DNA of 64,000 bases from DATEDA01 sp963754305 (GTDB taxonomy: Bacteria > Pseudomonadota > Gammaproteobacteria > Burkholderiales > SG8-39), in assembly GCA_963754305.1 (NCBI GenBank), contig CAVWFR010000037.1:186001-250000 (forward strand), read 5' to 3'. The first letter of the stretch is position 1. Each line of letters begins with the position of its first letter. Below the pieces are notes generated by a model, which worked only from the letters and a program-made list of their open reading frames with translations, had not been told where the DNA came from and searched no databases. Positions 1 through 7,216 of the stretch are shown piece by piece. Position numbers and translations under genes: made by a program.

Positions 1-2
1 AG

Positions 3-335
3 GTGAATCTCCCGCACGCCGGCGGGGCGTTCCCGGGGCTGATTGGGCGGCTCGACCACGGCACCAAGGTGCGCCCCGAGCTCAAGCACATGAAGCGGCT
101 GCCGAGCGAGTACCTGCGGCGCTTCACCTACGACACCATCGGTCACGACGACCGGATCAATCTCAACCTCGTCCGCCTGGTCGGCGCCGACCGCGTGGTG
201 CTCGGCAGCGACTACTGCTTCGACATGGGGCTCGCGGATCCGGTCGGGACCGTGCAGCGCCTCGACGGCCTGACCGGGACGGAACGCGATCAGATCCTGG
301 GCCGGACCGCCGCCCGCTTGCTGCACCTCGGGTAG
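3..335 (+). CDS. Amidohydrolase (ACMSD-like family), C-terminal part; 5' end lies outside the window
   Basis: This frame is open from the window edge, so the first codons shown (a GTG) are probably internal. The 110 residues match the end of metal-dependent amidohydrolases of the 2-amino-3-carboxymuconate semialdehyde decarboxylase type. The segment GSDYCFDMG carries the late conserved Asp that completes the metal site in this family, and the tail RTAARLLHL is the usual final helix. Substrate cannot be told. A second, complete amidohydrolase of the same superfamily lies at 3990-5024. The upstream part, including the HxH metal motif, cannot be judged here. Confidence 0.75.
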   Translation: MNLPHAGGAFPGLIGRLDHGTKVRPELKHMKRLPSEYLRRFTYDTIGHDDRINLNLVRLVGADRVVLGSDYCFDMGLADPVGTVQRLDGLTGTERDQILGRTAARLLHLG

Positions 336-386
336 CGCCGCGGCGCGCGTCGGGCGGGAGACGGAAGGAATATCCTATCGTCCGAC

Positions 387-674
387 ATGGCCCGATCGCG
401 GATCGAGATCCACTACTGCACCCAGTGCCGCTGGCTGCTCCGCGCCGCCTGGTGCGCGCAGGAGCTGCTGACGACCTTCGAACCGGACCTGGGCGAGGTG
501 GCTCTCGTCCCCGGGACGGGCGGGATCTTCGAGGTGCGCGTCGACGGGGACACCCTCTGGTCGCGCAAGGCGGCTGGGCGCTTTCCGGAACTGAAGGAGC
601 TCAAGCGGCTCGTGCGGGACCGCGTCGCGCCGGGCAAGGACCTCGGGCATTCGGACCGATTGCAGGGCGAATAG
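387..674 (+). CDS. SelT/SelW/SelH (Rdx) family thioredoxin-fold protein
   Basis: A 95-residue protein with the redox motif CTQC at residues 11-14, immediately after the first beta strand, as in bacterial Rdx-family proteins related to selenoproteins W, T and H. The later segments GTGGIFEVRVDG and SRKAAGRFPELKELK are the other conserved blocks of this family. The selenocysteine position is occupied by ordinary Cys, so no recoding signal is needed. Function is presumed to be a small cytoplasmic thiol redox protein; partners are unknown. It sits 86 bases before an oxygenase-like gene on the same strand. An AT-rich stretch (TATCCT near 374) precedes the start and could be a -10 element. Confidence 0.85.
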   Translation: MARSRIEIHYCTQCRWLLRAAWCAQELLTTFEPDLGEVALVPGTGGIFEVRVDGDTLWSRKAAGRFPELKELKRLVRDRVAPGKDLGHSDRLQGE

Positions 675-760
675 CCGCACGGCAGAGCACCCCACCCCCA
701 GCGGGGGGAACCGTTTCCCGAACGAGCGCACATTGGATCGAGGCATCGGAAGTCATTCCG

Positions 761-1351
761 ATGTTCCCGACCCTGGTGTGGAAGCTCCAGCTCCAGCCGA
801 CGTTCTGCGCCGCGCTCGATCCCCGGATCCTGGGCGTCCTGGAATCCATGCGCCAAGACCGGCCCGCCCCGGGCGAGGGCTGGCAGTCCGTCACGACGCT
901 GCATGAGCAGGAGGAATGGCGGGAGCTCGTCGCCTGCGTCGACCACGCGGCCCGGGGCGTCCTCCGGTTTCTCCGGATCGGCCACGACGCACTCCAGGTC
1001 ACGGGCTGCTGGGCCACCGTCCTCGCCCGAGGCGCCGCCCACAGGGTTCACAGCCATCCGAATAATTTCCTGAGCGCGGTCTACTACGTCCGCGTGCACC
1101 CGGGCGCGGACACGATCAACTTCCACGACCCGCGGGCCCAGACCGGGATCATCCGCCCCCCGGTGGCCGCGCTTACCGCCGAGAATACCGATCAGGTCGT
1201 CGTCAAGGTGACGAACGGCACGCTGCTTCTCTTCCCTGCCTGGCTGCAGCATTCGGTCGACGCCAGCACCGCCGAGCACGAACGGATCAGCATCAGCTTC
1301 AACCTTATGTTCCCGTCCTTCACCGAACACTTGGCGAAACCGCTCTGGTGA
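761..1351 (+). CDS. Putative 2OG-Fe(II) oxygenase, TIGR02466-type family
   Basis: I take the ATG at 761 (196 residues) because the family homology begins there with MFPTLVWKLQL; the longer open frame upstream is not family-like. The double-stranded beta-helix motif HRVHSHPNN (His97/His99) followed by LSAVYYV and FHDPR, then FPAWLQHSV (His164) and the Arg in ERISISFN, fits a 2-oxoglutarate/Fe(II) dioxygenase fold with a His-x-...-His iron site and an Arg for the 2OG carboxylate. Substrate is unknown. It ends 10 bases from the convergent flavin monooxygenase gene, with no hairpin between them. Confidence 0.8.
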   Translation: MFPTLVWKLQLQPTFCAALDPRILGVLESMRQDRPAPGEGWQSVTTLHEQEEWRELVACVDHAARGVLRFLRIGHDALQVTGCWATVLARGAAHRVHSHPNNFLSAVYYVRVHPGADTINFHDPRAQTGIIRPPVAALTAENTDQVVVKVTNGTLLLFPAWLQHSVDASTAEHERISISFNLMFPSFTEHLAKPLW

Positions 1352-1361
1352 GCGGCGGGAG

Positions 1362-3014
1362 TCACCGTCCTGTCAAGCGCTCCAGCACGGCGCGCGCATC
1401 CGCACGCGCGTCCCCGCGCCAGGCGAGGTGCTGGTCGGGCCGGATCAGTGCGAGGTCGGCGCCGTATAGCTCGCGCAGCTCGCCCACTCCGGGTTCGCGG
1501 GACAAGTCGAGCCGCGCGAGCGGGATTGCCAGGTCGCGCGCCGCGCCGATGAACGTCGCATCGTCCGCTGCCGCGAGCTTCACCAGCGTGAAGTCGCGCC
1601 CGAAGCGATCGAATAGGGAGTCGCCGTCGGCGAGCCAAGCGTGCGGCGCACGCCCGCCCGGGACGCCCGACGGGACGTAGCGGTTGATCTCGTCCGGCGG
1701 CGGCTCGCCGTCGGGGATGACGACCGGCGAGCCGTCGTAGCGGATCCCGAACGTGACGCCCGGAATGTTGAACTCGCGCCGGGCGTGATCCAGGAGGTAG
1801 GCACCCGCGTCGGCACGCACCCGCTCGCCCTCGGCACCGTGCGCTTCGATCGACGGATGAGCGGTGTAGCGACCGATGCTGTCGGCGAACGACCGTGCGA
1901 TCGCAGTGTTTCGCAGCGCTGCCGGACGCCGCTCGGGCTCGTAGCTCGCGAGCAATGCGGGCCCGCCCCAGCCTTGCAGCACCGCGGCGAGCTTCCAGCC
2001 GAGGTTGACGGCATCCTCGACCGCGGTGTTGTAGCCGAGCCCGCCGGTGGGCGTGAAGAGATGCGCCGCGTCGCCGCCGAGGAACACCGCGCCGCGGCCG
2101 AACGATTCCGCGACAAGCGCGTGACCCGCGTTCCACGGCGCAGTGAAGAGGACCTCGATCGGACACTGGGCCCCGAGCACTTGCCGGAAGTACGCCGGGC
2201 CGGCCTCGGGGCGCGCGGCGAAGTCCTCTTCACCGGTGCGGATCTGGGTGTGGAAGGCGAACTGCTCCCGCCCGTCGAGCGCGGCCATGAAGCCGCGCCG
2301 CTCGGGGTTGAACGCCCAGTACATCCACGCGCGGTCGTGCGGAATGATCCGGTACAGCTCCGGGGCGCGCAGATACGTCGCGAGCATCCGCCCGCCCATG
2401 AAGTCGCGCGTCACGCCGCGCTCGCCGGCGTAGTCGATCTCCAGCGTGCGGCGCACGAGACTGCGTCCGCCATCGGCACCGACGAGATAGCGGGCGGTCC
2501 ACGTCTCGCGCACGCCGCCGTCCGCGCGCTCCGCCTGGACACTCACCCCGTCCGCCGCAGACTCGAGTCCGGTCACCGTCCAGCCGAACCGCAGCGTCAC
2601 CGCCGGATGCGCCGCCGCCGCGCGCTTGAGCACCTGCTCGATGTAGAGCTGCGAGCAGCGGTGCGGCAGCTCGGGCGTGCTCCACGACCCGGTGCCGGCG
2701 CGCGCGATCTCGGCGGTCCGCGCCGAGGCCGGCTGCCGGAACCGCGCAAGCTCGTACCCGGTGTAGCGCGTGAAGTACGCGATGTCGGTCGGATAGTCCC
2801 CGGGCAGTCCCAGGCGCCGGATCTCGGCGGCGAGCCCCAGCCGCCGGAAGTGCTCCATCGTCCGCGCCTGCGTCGCGTTCGCCTGCGGATGCGGCGTGGT
2901 GTCCGGACGATCGTTGAACACCACGACGTCGATGCCGCGCCGGCCGAGCTCGATCGCCGCCACGAGCCCACACGGCCCGCCGCCGACCACGATCACCGCA
3001 GCGCGGCCGCCCAT
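1362..3014 (-). CDS. FAD-dependent aromatic monooxygenase (PheA/TfdB type)
   Basis: A 550-residue single-component flavin hydroxylase. The Rossmann motif GGGPCG is at residues 11-16, the NAD(P)H/FAD motif GADGGRS sits mid-protein, and the second FAD contact GGDAAHLFTPTGGLG follows in the expected order. The remaining ~150 residues look like the C-terminal thioredoxin-like domain of phenol hydroxylase and 3-(3-hydroxyphenyl)propionate hydroxylase relatives (FTLVKLAAADD, then LALIRPDQHLAWRGD). It probably hydroxylates an aromatic ring with NAD(P)H and O2 in the cytoplasm. It is the last gene of a minus-strand operon, 13 bases after the Bug protein, which suggests that the imported compound or its product is the substrate. 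Confidence 0.88.
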   Translation of the reverse strand: MGGRAAVIVVGGGPCGLVAAIELGRRGIDVVVFNDRPDTTPHPQANATQARTMEHFRRLGLAAEIRRLGLPGDYPTDIAYFTRYTGYELARFRQPASARTAEIARAGTGSWSTPELPHRCSQLYIEQVLKRAAAAHPAVTLRFGWTVTGLESAADGVSVQAERADGGVRETWTARYLVGADGGRSLVRRTLEIDYAGERGVTRDFMGGRMLATYLRAPELYRIIPHDRAWMYWAFNPERRGFMAALDGREQFAFHTQIRTGEEDFAARPEAGPAYFRQVLGAQCPIEVLFTAPWNAGHALVAESFGRGAVFLGGDAAHLFTPTGGLGYNTAVEDAVNLGWKLAAVLQGWGGPALLASYEPERRPAALRNTAIARSFADSIGRYTAHPSIEAHGAEGERVRADAGAYLLDHARREFNIPGVTFGIRYDGSPVVIPDGEPPPDEINRYVPSGVPGGRAPHAWLADGDSLFDRFGRDFTLVKLAAADDATFIGAARDLAIPLARLDLSREPGVGELRELYGADLALIRPDQHLAWRGDARADARAVLERLTGR

Positions 3015-3027
3015 CGCGCTCCCCGGA

Positions 3028-3993
3028 TCAGTCCGCCTTGATCTTCGCCTCGCGCACCACCTTGCCCCACCGGTCGAGCTCGCGGCGCAGGATTGCCGCC
3101 AGCTCCTCCGGTCCGCCCGGTGTCGGCACGAGGCCCTGCTTGGTGAGCGCTTCGCGCACCTCCGGTGCCGCGAGCGTCTGCGCGACGTCGGCGTAGATCT
3201 TGGCGAGGATGTCCGGCGGCGTACCGGCGGGGGCCCAGTAACCGAACCACAGGTCGGCCTCGATGCCCGGGAAACCCTGCTCCCCGAACGTCGGCACGTC
3301 CGGCCACAGCGGCGTGCGCGCGCCGCTCACGACGCCGAGCACGCGCAGCTTGCCGCCGTCCACGTGCGATTTCGCCTGATGCACCGGGAGGAGCGACGCT
3401 TCGACCTGCCCGCCGAGAAGATCGGTGACCGCGCCGGCGGCGCCCTTGTACGGCACGTGCAGCAGGTCCGTGCCGGTCTGCAGCTTGAAGAGCTCCATCG
3501 CCACGTGCTGCGGCGTGCCGCTGCCCGGCGAGCTGTACTTGATCGCGCCCGGCTTCGCTCTTGCGAGCGCGACGAACTCCTGCGCGTTCTTCACCGGCAC
3601 CGCGGCGTTCGTCACCAGCACGATGTTCCCGGTTGCGATCAGGCAGATTGGCGCGAAGCTCTTCACCGGATCGAACGGCAGTGCGGGGTACATCGCCGGC
3701 GTGATCGCCAGGGTCGTGACGTTGAGCATCAGCGTGTAGCCGTCCGGTGCCGCCTTCGCGACCGCTTCGGCGCCGATGTTCCCGGAGGCACCCGGGCGGT
3801 TCTCCACCACGACCGGCTGCTTCCAGCGGTCGGCGAGCTTCGCGCCGATGGTGCGGGCGAGGAGGTCGGGACCGGTGCCGACGGTGTAGGGGACGATCGT
3901 CCGCACCACACGGTTCGGGTAGTCGGCCGCCCCTTGCGCCGCCGCATTGCCGGCGAGCGCGGCGGCGGCGAGCGAGACGAGCATGCGGATCAT
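3028..3993 (-). CDS. Bug-family periplasmic substrate-binding protein (tripartite tricarboxylate transporter type)
   Basis: A 321-residue exported protein. A signal peptide occupies about residues 1-20 (MIRMLVSLAAAALAGNAAAQ). The mature part has the standard Bug blocks: YPNRVVRTIVPY, VVENRPGASGNIGAEAVA, AAPDGYTLML and APAGTPPDILAKI. Bug proteins bind carboxylated small molecules in the periplasm. No TctA/TctB membrane genes are nearby, so it either shares a permease encoded elsewhere or acts as a sensor partner. Its ATG overlaps the stop of the upstream amidohydrolase by four bases (3990-3993), so the two are translationally coupled. Confidence 0.92.
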   Translation of the reverse strand: MIRMLVSLAAAALAGNAAAQGAADYPNRVVRTIVPYTVGTGPDLLARTIGAKLADRWKQPVVVENRPGASGNIGAEAVAKAAPDGYTLMLNVTTLAITPAMYPALPFDPVKSFAPICLIATGNIVLVTNAAVPVKNAQEFVALARAKPGAIKYSSPGSGTPQHVAMELFKLQTGTDLLHVPYKGAAGAVTDLLGGQVEASLLPVHQAKSHVDGGKLRVLGVVSGARTPLWPDVPTFGEQGFPGIEADLWFGYWAPAGTPPDILAKIYADVAQTLAAPEVREALTKQGLVPTPGGPEELAAILRRELDRWGKVVREAKIKAD

Positions 3994-5024
3994 GGTTTTC
4001 CCTCCTGGTCGGGCAGTTTGAACTTGAGCAGGCGCATGGCATTACCGAAGTAGATCTTGCGCTTGTCGGCGTCGTCGAGACGGAGGTCCTCGATCGAGCG
4101 GATGCCTTCGCGGATGAACATCGGCCCACCCTCCGGATCGAACGGGCAGTCGCTCGCGAACACGACGCGGTCGGCGCCGAAGAATGCGAGCCCACACGCG
4201 AGCGGTGCCGAAGCGCCGCCGAGGACGGTGTCGCCGTAGAACATCCGGAAGTACTCGATCGGCGGTTTCGCGAGGCGCTTCAGCACCTCGCCGTGGTCAT
4301 CGTCGGCGGAGCGCGAGCCGAGCTGTGCCCACAGCGTTTCGGCACGCCCCGCGAAGTACGGGATCATCCCGCCGCAGTGATGGGTGATGAGGCGCATCTC
4401 CGGCAGTCGCGCGAAAAGGCCCGAGAACACGATGCGCGCCATCGCAACGCTCGTCTCGTACGGCCAGCCGAGGACCTGCCAGATCTCGTACCTCGATTTC
4501 TGCTCGGTGCGGTAGTCGGCGAACGACGCCGGCCGCGCCGGATGCATCCAGATCGGCACGTCGTGATGCTTCACCGCGCGCTCGAACACCGGAAAGAACT
4601 CGGGCTCGTCGAGCGGCCGCCCGGCGACGTTGGTGCAGATCTGGATCCCGCGCGCGCCGAGCTCGCCGATCGCGCGGTCCATCTCCGCAGCCGCGGCCGG
4701 CACGTTGTTCATCGGCAGCGACGCAACGAATGCCGGAAATCGGTCGGGCCACCGCCGGCACATCTCCGCCATTCCGTCGTTCGCGACGCGGGCGAGCTCG
4801 GGCGCGAGGTCCGGCCCGCCGAGCGCCTCCGGCGGTGGGAGCGAGAGGGTCAGCACCTGCTGCACGTCCGGGAACTGCTCGCGCAGCATCGCCACGCGCG
4901 CCTCGACATCCCACAGCAGCCGCAGGTTCGACATGCGTTTCACGAGACCGGCGTCCTTCGAGTGCTGCTTCATAAGCTCGAGATAGCGCGCCGGCATCAC
5001 GTGGTTGAAGATGTCGATCTTCAC
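3990..5024 (-). CDS. Amidohydrolase of the ACMSD superfamily
   Basis: I place the start at the GTG at 5024 (344 residues), where the family N-terminus KIDIFNHVMPARYL begins. A GGGAGGGAG Shine-Dalgarno lies about a dozen bases upstream, and the open frame beyond it is not conserved. Later motifs are WMHPARP, THHCGGMIPYF and FASDCPFDPEGG, the last holding the metal-site Asp. Relatives decarboxylate or hydrolyse ring-cleavage products and aromatic acids such as 5-carboxyvanillate. It opens the operon amidohydrolase - Bug protein - flavin monooxygenase. The actual substrate is not readable from sequence. Confidence 0.85.
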   Translation of the reverse strand: MKIDIFNHVMPARYLELMKQHSKDAGLVKRMSNLRLLWDVEARVAMLREQFPDVQQVLTLSLPPPEALGGPDLAPELARVANDGMAEMCRRWPDRFPAFVASLPMNNVPAAAAEMDRAIGELGARGIQICTNVAGRPLDEPEFFPVFERAVKHHDVPIWMHPARPASFADYRTEQKSRYEIWQVLGWPYETSVAMARIVFSGLFARLPEMRLITHHCGGMIPYFAGRAETLWAQLGSRSADDDHGEVLKRLAKPPIEYFRMFYGDTVLGGASAPLACGLAFFGADRVVFASDCPFDPEGGPMFIREGIRSIEDLRLDDADKRKIYFGNAMRLLKFKLPDQEGKP

Positions 5025-5205
5025 TTGGGGTTTCGCTCCCTCCCGGGCGCACATGGTAAACCGCGTGGCGCGCCCGACCGGCGGGCGGCTCTGCTGCGGC
5101 GCGGGCACGCGGCCTGTCGAATCGCAGCCTCTTGCCATTTGTGAATGTTGTAACAAGTCGTTTCGGGCGGTGCACCGAGTCGCGTTCCGCGGCATTATGT
5201 GCAGC

Positions 5206-5679
5206 ATGAAGGTGCTGCACGCCGCCGTGGGAGTCGTGGTGTTGCTCGCCGCAGTGGCCGCGAGTGATCCGTCGTTCGCAGGTGGCTCACGCGTCCGTGT
5301 AGGCGTGGTGGTCGGCGCTCCAGTCTGGGGGCCGGCCTGGGGTTGGCGCGCAGGCTGGGGTCCTGGTTGGGGCCCTGGTTGGGGCGCCGGTTGGGGTCCT
5401 GGTTGGGGCGCCTGGTTGGGGTCCCGGTTGGGGTGGCTGGGGCCCGGGTTGGGGTCCCGCGCCGGTCGTGGTCGGCGTTCCTTCGAGCCCCGTGTTTATC
5501 GAGCGCAGCGACGTTGCGCCCGCCCCGGTCCCCCAGCAGCCTTCGCCCCGCCACCGCCACAGCAACAGCAACAGCAGAGCCACTACTGGTATTACTGCCC
5601 CGACTCGAGAGCGTATTACCCGTACGTCAGGGAATGCGCCGGTGGATGGGAGCGGGTCGCCCCGCAACCGCCCTCCTGA
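5206..5679 (+). CDS. Exported Gly/Trp-rich repeat protein with conserved YWYYC C-terminus, internally frame-switched
   Basis: The ATG at 5206 starts MKVLHAAVGVVVLLAAVAA, a signal peptide. It is followed by WGPGWG-type repeats and ends in a block seen in many proteobacterial envelope proteins, SHYWYYCPDSRAYYPYVREC (157 residues). Between about 5413 and 5549 the conserved reading is in another frame: frame 2 there reads GWGPAPVVVGVPSSPVFIER, which is family-like, while the literal frame reads a basic, unrelated stretch. An extra T at 5413 and a missing C in the run 5546-5549 would each shift the frame and cancel. Function unknown; probably cell-envelope. Confidence 0.7.
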   Translation: MKVLHAAVGVVVLLAAVAASDPSFAGGSRVRVGVVVGAPVWGPAWGWRAGWGPGWGPGWGAGWGPGWGAWLGSRLGWLGPGLGSRAGRGRRSFEPRVYRAQRRCARPGPPAAFAPPPPQQQQQQSHYWYYCPDSRAYYPYVRECAGGWERVAPQPPS

Positions 5680-5681
5680 CC

Positions 5682-6209
5682 ATGCCGCACCTGCTGCGGC
5701 GACTTGCACCCGTCGCGCTCATCCTGGTTGGCGCATGCGCGACCATTCCGGCGGGGCCGCAGGTTCTCGCCCTCCCCGGCAGTACCAAGACCTTTGACCA
5801 GTTCCGCGCCGACGATGCGGTGTGCCGCCAGTACGCGCTCGAGCAGGTTTCGGGCGTGGCGCCATCGCAGGCCGCGAACAACGCCACCGCCGGCGGGGCG
5901 GTAGTGGGAACGCTGGTTGGCGCCGCGGCAGGTGCAGCGATCGGCGGTGGCAGCGGCGCGGCAGTTGGCGCTGGTGTCGGGCTGCTCGGCGGCAGCGCGG
6001 TCGGCGCGGGCTACGGCTACGACGCGGGGTACGCGGTGCAGCGTCGTTACGACTACGGCTACCTGCAGTGCATGTACGCGAAGGGCAACAAGGTGCCGGT
6101 GTCACGGTCATACGTGCAGCCGCGCGAGCAGGCCGCCTATCCGCCGCCGGGCTCCGGCTATCCCCCGCCCCCGCCCCCGAACGCGCCGCCGCCCGGCGCC
6201 GTGCGTTGA
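5682..6209 (+). CDS. Glycine-zipper lipoprotein with proline-rich tail
   Basis: The ATG at 5682 lies 2 bases after the upstream stop and gives 175 residues. The N-terminus MPHLLRRLAPVALILVGAC looks like a lipoprotein signal with Cys19 as the lipidation site (VGAC is an acceptable but not ideal lipobox). Residues ~70-115 form a run of GxxxG/AxxxG repeats (glycine zipper, as in RcsF/SlyB-like or 17-kDa antigen-like proteins), followed by tyrosine-rich and proline-rich segments (PPPPPPNAPPP). It is probably an outer-membrane-associated structural protein. It is likely co-transcribed with the preceding envelope protein. Confidence 0.8.
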   Translation: MPHLLRRLAPVALILVGACATIPAGPQVLALPGSTKTFDQFRADDAVCRQYALEQVSGVAPSQAANNATAGGAVVGTLVGAAAGAAIGGGSGAAVGAGVGLLGGSAVGAGYGYDAGYAVQRRYDYGYLQCMYAKGNKVPVSRSYVQPREQAAYPPPGSGYPPPPPPNAPPPGAVR

Positions 6210-6215
6210 CGGCGC

Positions 6216-7130
6216 TCAGCGCCTCAGGATCCGTTCCACCTCGGCGAGATACTCGCTCGCCTTGAGCTCGTCACCGACCGAATGCGTCGCAGCCTCCTCC
6301 AGGAGGCGGCGGATCGACTGCAGGCCTCCGGTCAGCCAGGCCCGCTTCGGGTTCTCCGCGTACAACGTCCGTTTCAGCGTGGTGAGCTCGTCGTATAGCT
6401 CGCGCAGCAGCGGATCGTCGCTCCGCGTGCGGTCGGCGCGCTTCACCAGGGCGGCGACCAGGGTCCGGGCAGCCTCCGGGTCGAGGTTCGGATACAGCAC
6501 CTCGTCTTCCTCGGGCGGCGCGACCTGCTTGGGCGATGGCGGCGGCTCCGGCGCCGCGCTCCGCACGGCACGCGGCGGGCTCGGGGTGCGCGTGGGGGGC
6601 CCGTCGATGCGCAGCGGTGAAGCCCGGCGCGCCGGCGGAACCGGTGCGTTGCGTGGTGGAGGCGGTGTTTCGCGTGGCGGCGACGCGGCCGGCCGCGCCG
6701 CCACGCGCGGCGCAGGTTCGGCGGCCGCGGCATTGTGCGCGCGCAGCTCGACGGGCTTCCGCTCGCGTTCGACGACCGGCTCGACCCGCGGCGGCGGCGC
6801 AGCGCCGCGCTCCGGCTCCGCCGACATCGGGTAACGCGCGGCATTCTTCGCCAGCTTTCTCCGGATCGCCTCGTCGAGATCGATGCCCAGCCGATCGGCG
6901 AGATGCACGGCATGCAGCACCGCGTCCGCGATGGCGTCGGCGGCTGCCTCCCGGCTCTCGGGGCGGCTCACTGCCTGGTCGGCGTCCCCCGCTGACCACT
7001 TGAAGAGGGCCAGCAACGCGCCCGCCTCGGCCGCAAGTGCCATCGACAGGTTCTTGGGCGTGTGCAAGGGGTCGAGGCCGCGATCGACGACGAACGCCGC
7101 GAGCTCCCATTGCAATGCCTTGATGTCCAT
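6216..7130 (-). CDS. MazG-like nucleotide pyrophosphohydrolase-fold protein with degenerate site and helical C-terminal domain
   Basis: The start is the ATG at 7130, preceded by GGAGAA at good spacing; 304 residues. Residues 1-100 match the dCTP-pyrophosphatase/MazG-like fold (HTPKNLSMALAAE, LADRLGIDLDEAI, KLAKNAARYP). Of the usual metal ligands, Glu35 and Asp69 remain, but the partner glutamates of ExxE and ExxD read Ala38 and Ala66. Residues ~100-200 are a proline/alanine/arginine-rich linker. The last ~100 residues form a charged helical domain (LYPNLDPEAARTLVAALVK onward). It may be non-catalytic or bind another ligand. It lies downstream of the AddA-like gene, separated by 86 bases. Confidence 0.75.
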   Translation of the reverse strand: MDIKALQWELAAFVVDRGLDPLHTPKNLSMALAAEAGALLALFKWSAGDADQAVSRPESREAAADAIADAVLHAVHLADRLGIDLDEAIRRKLAKNAARYPMSAEPERGAAPPPRVEPVVERERKPVELRAHNAAAAEPAPRVAARPAASPPRETPPPPRNAPVPPARRASPLRIDGPPTRTPSPPRAVRSAAPEPPPSPKQVAPPEEDEVLYPNLDPEAARTLVAALVKRADRTRSDDPLLRELYDELTTLKRTLYAENPKRAWLTGGLQSIRRLLEEAATHSVGDELKASEYLAEVERILRR

Positions 7131-7216
7131 GCGCTTCTCCCCGATGACAAAGCCTTGCGGCGGATGATGCCCGGTCCCCGGCGCGCCGCGCCAGCGCCGG
7201 ATGCGCAATTGGCGCA

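Noticed and set aside
2896..4053. Long plus-strand frame opposite the Bug and flavin monooxygenase genes
   Set aside because: It is antisense to well-supported genes, arginine-rich and low in complexity, as expected for shadows in DNA of this GC content.
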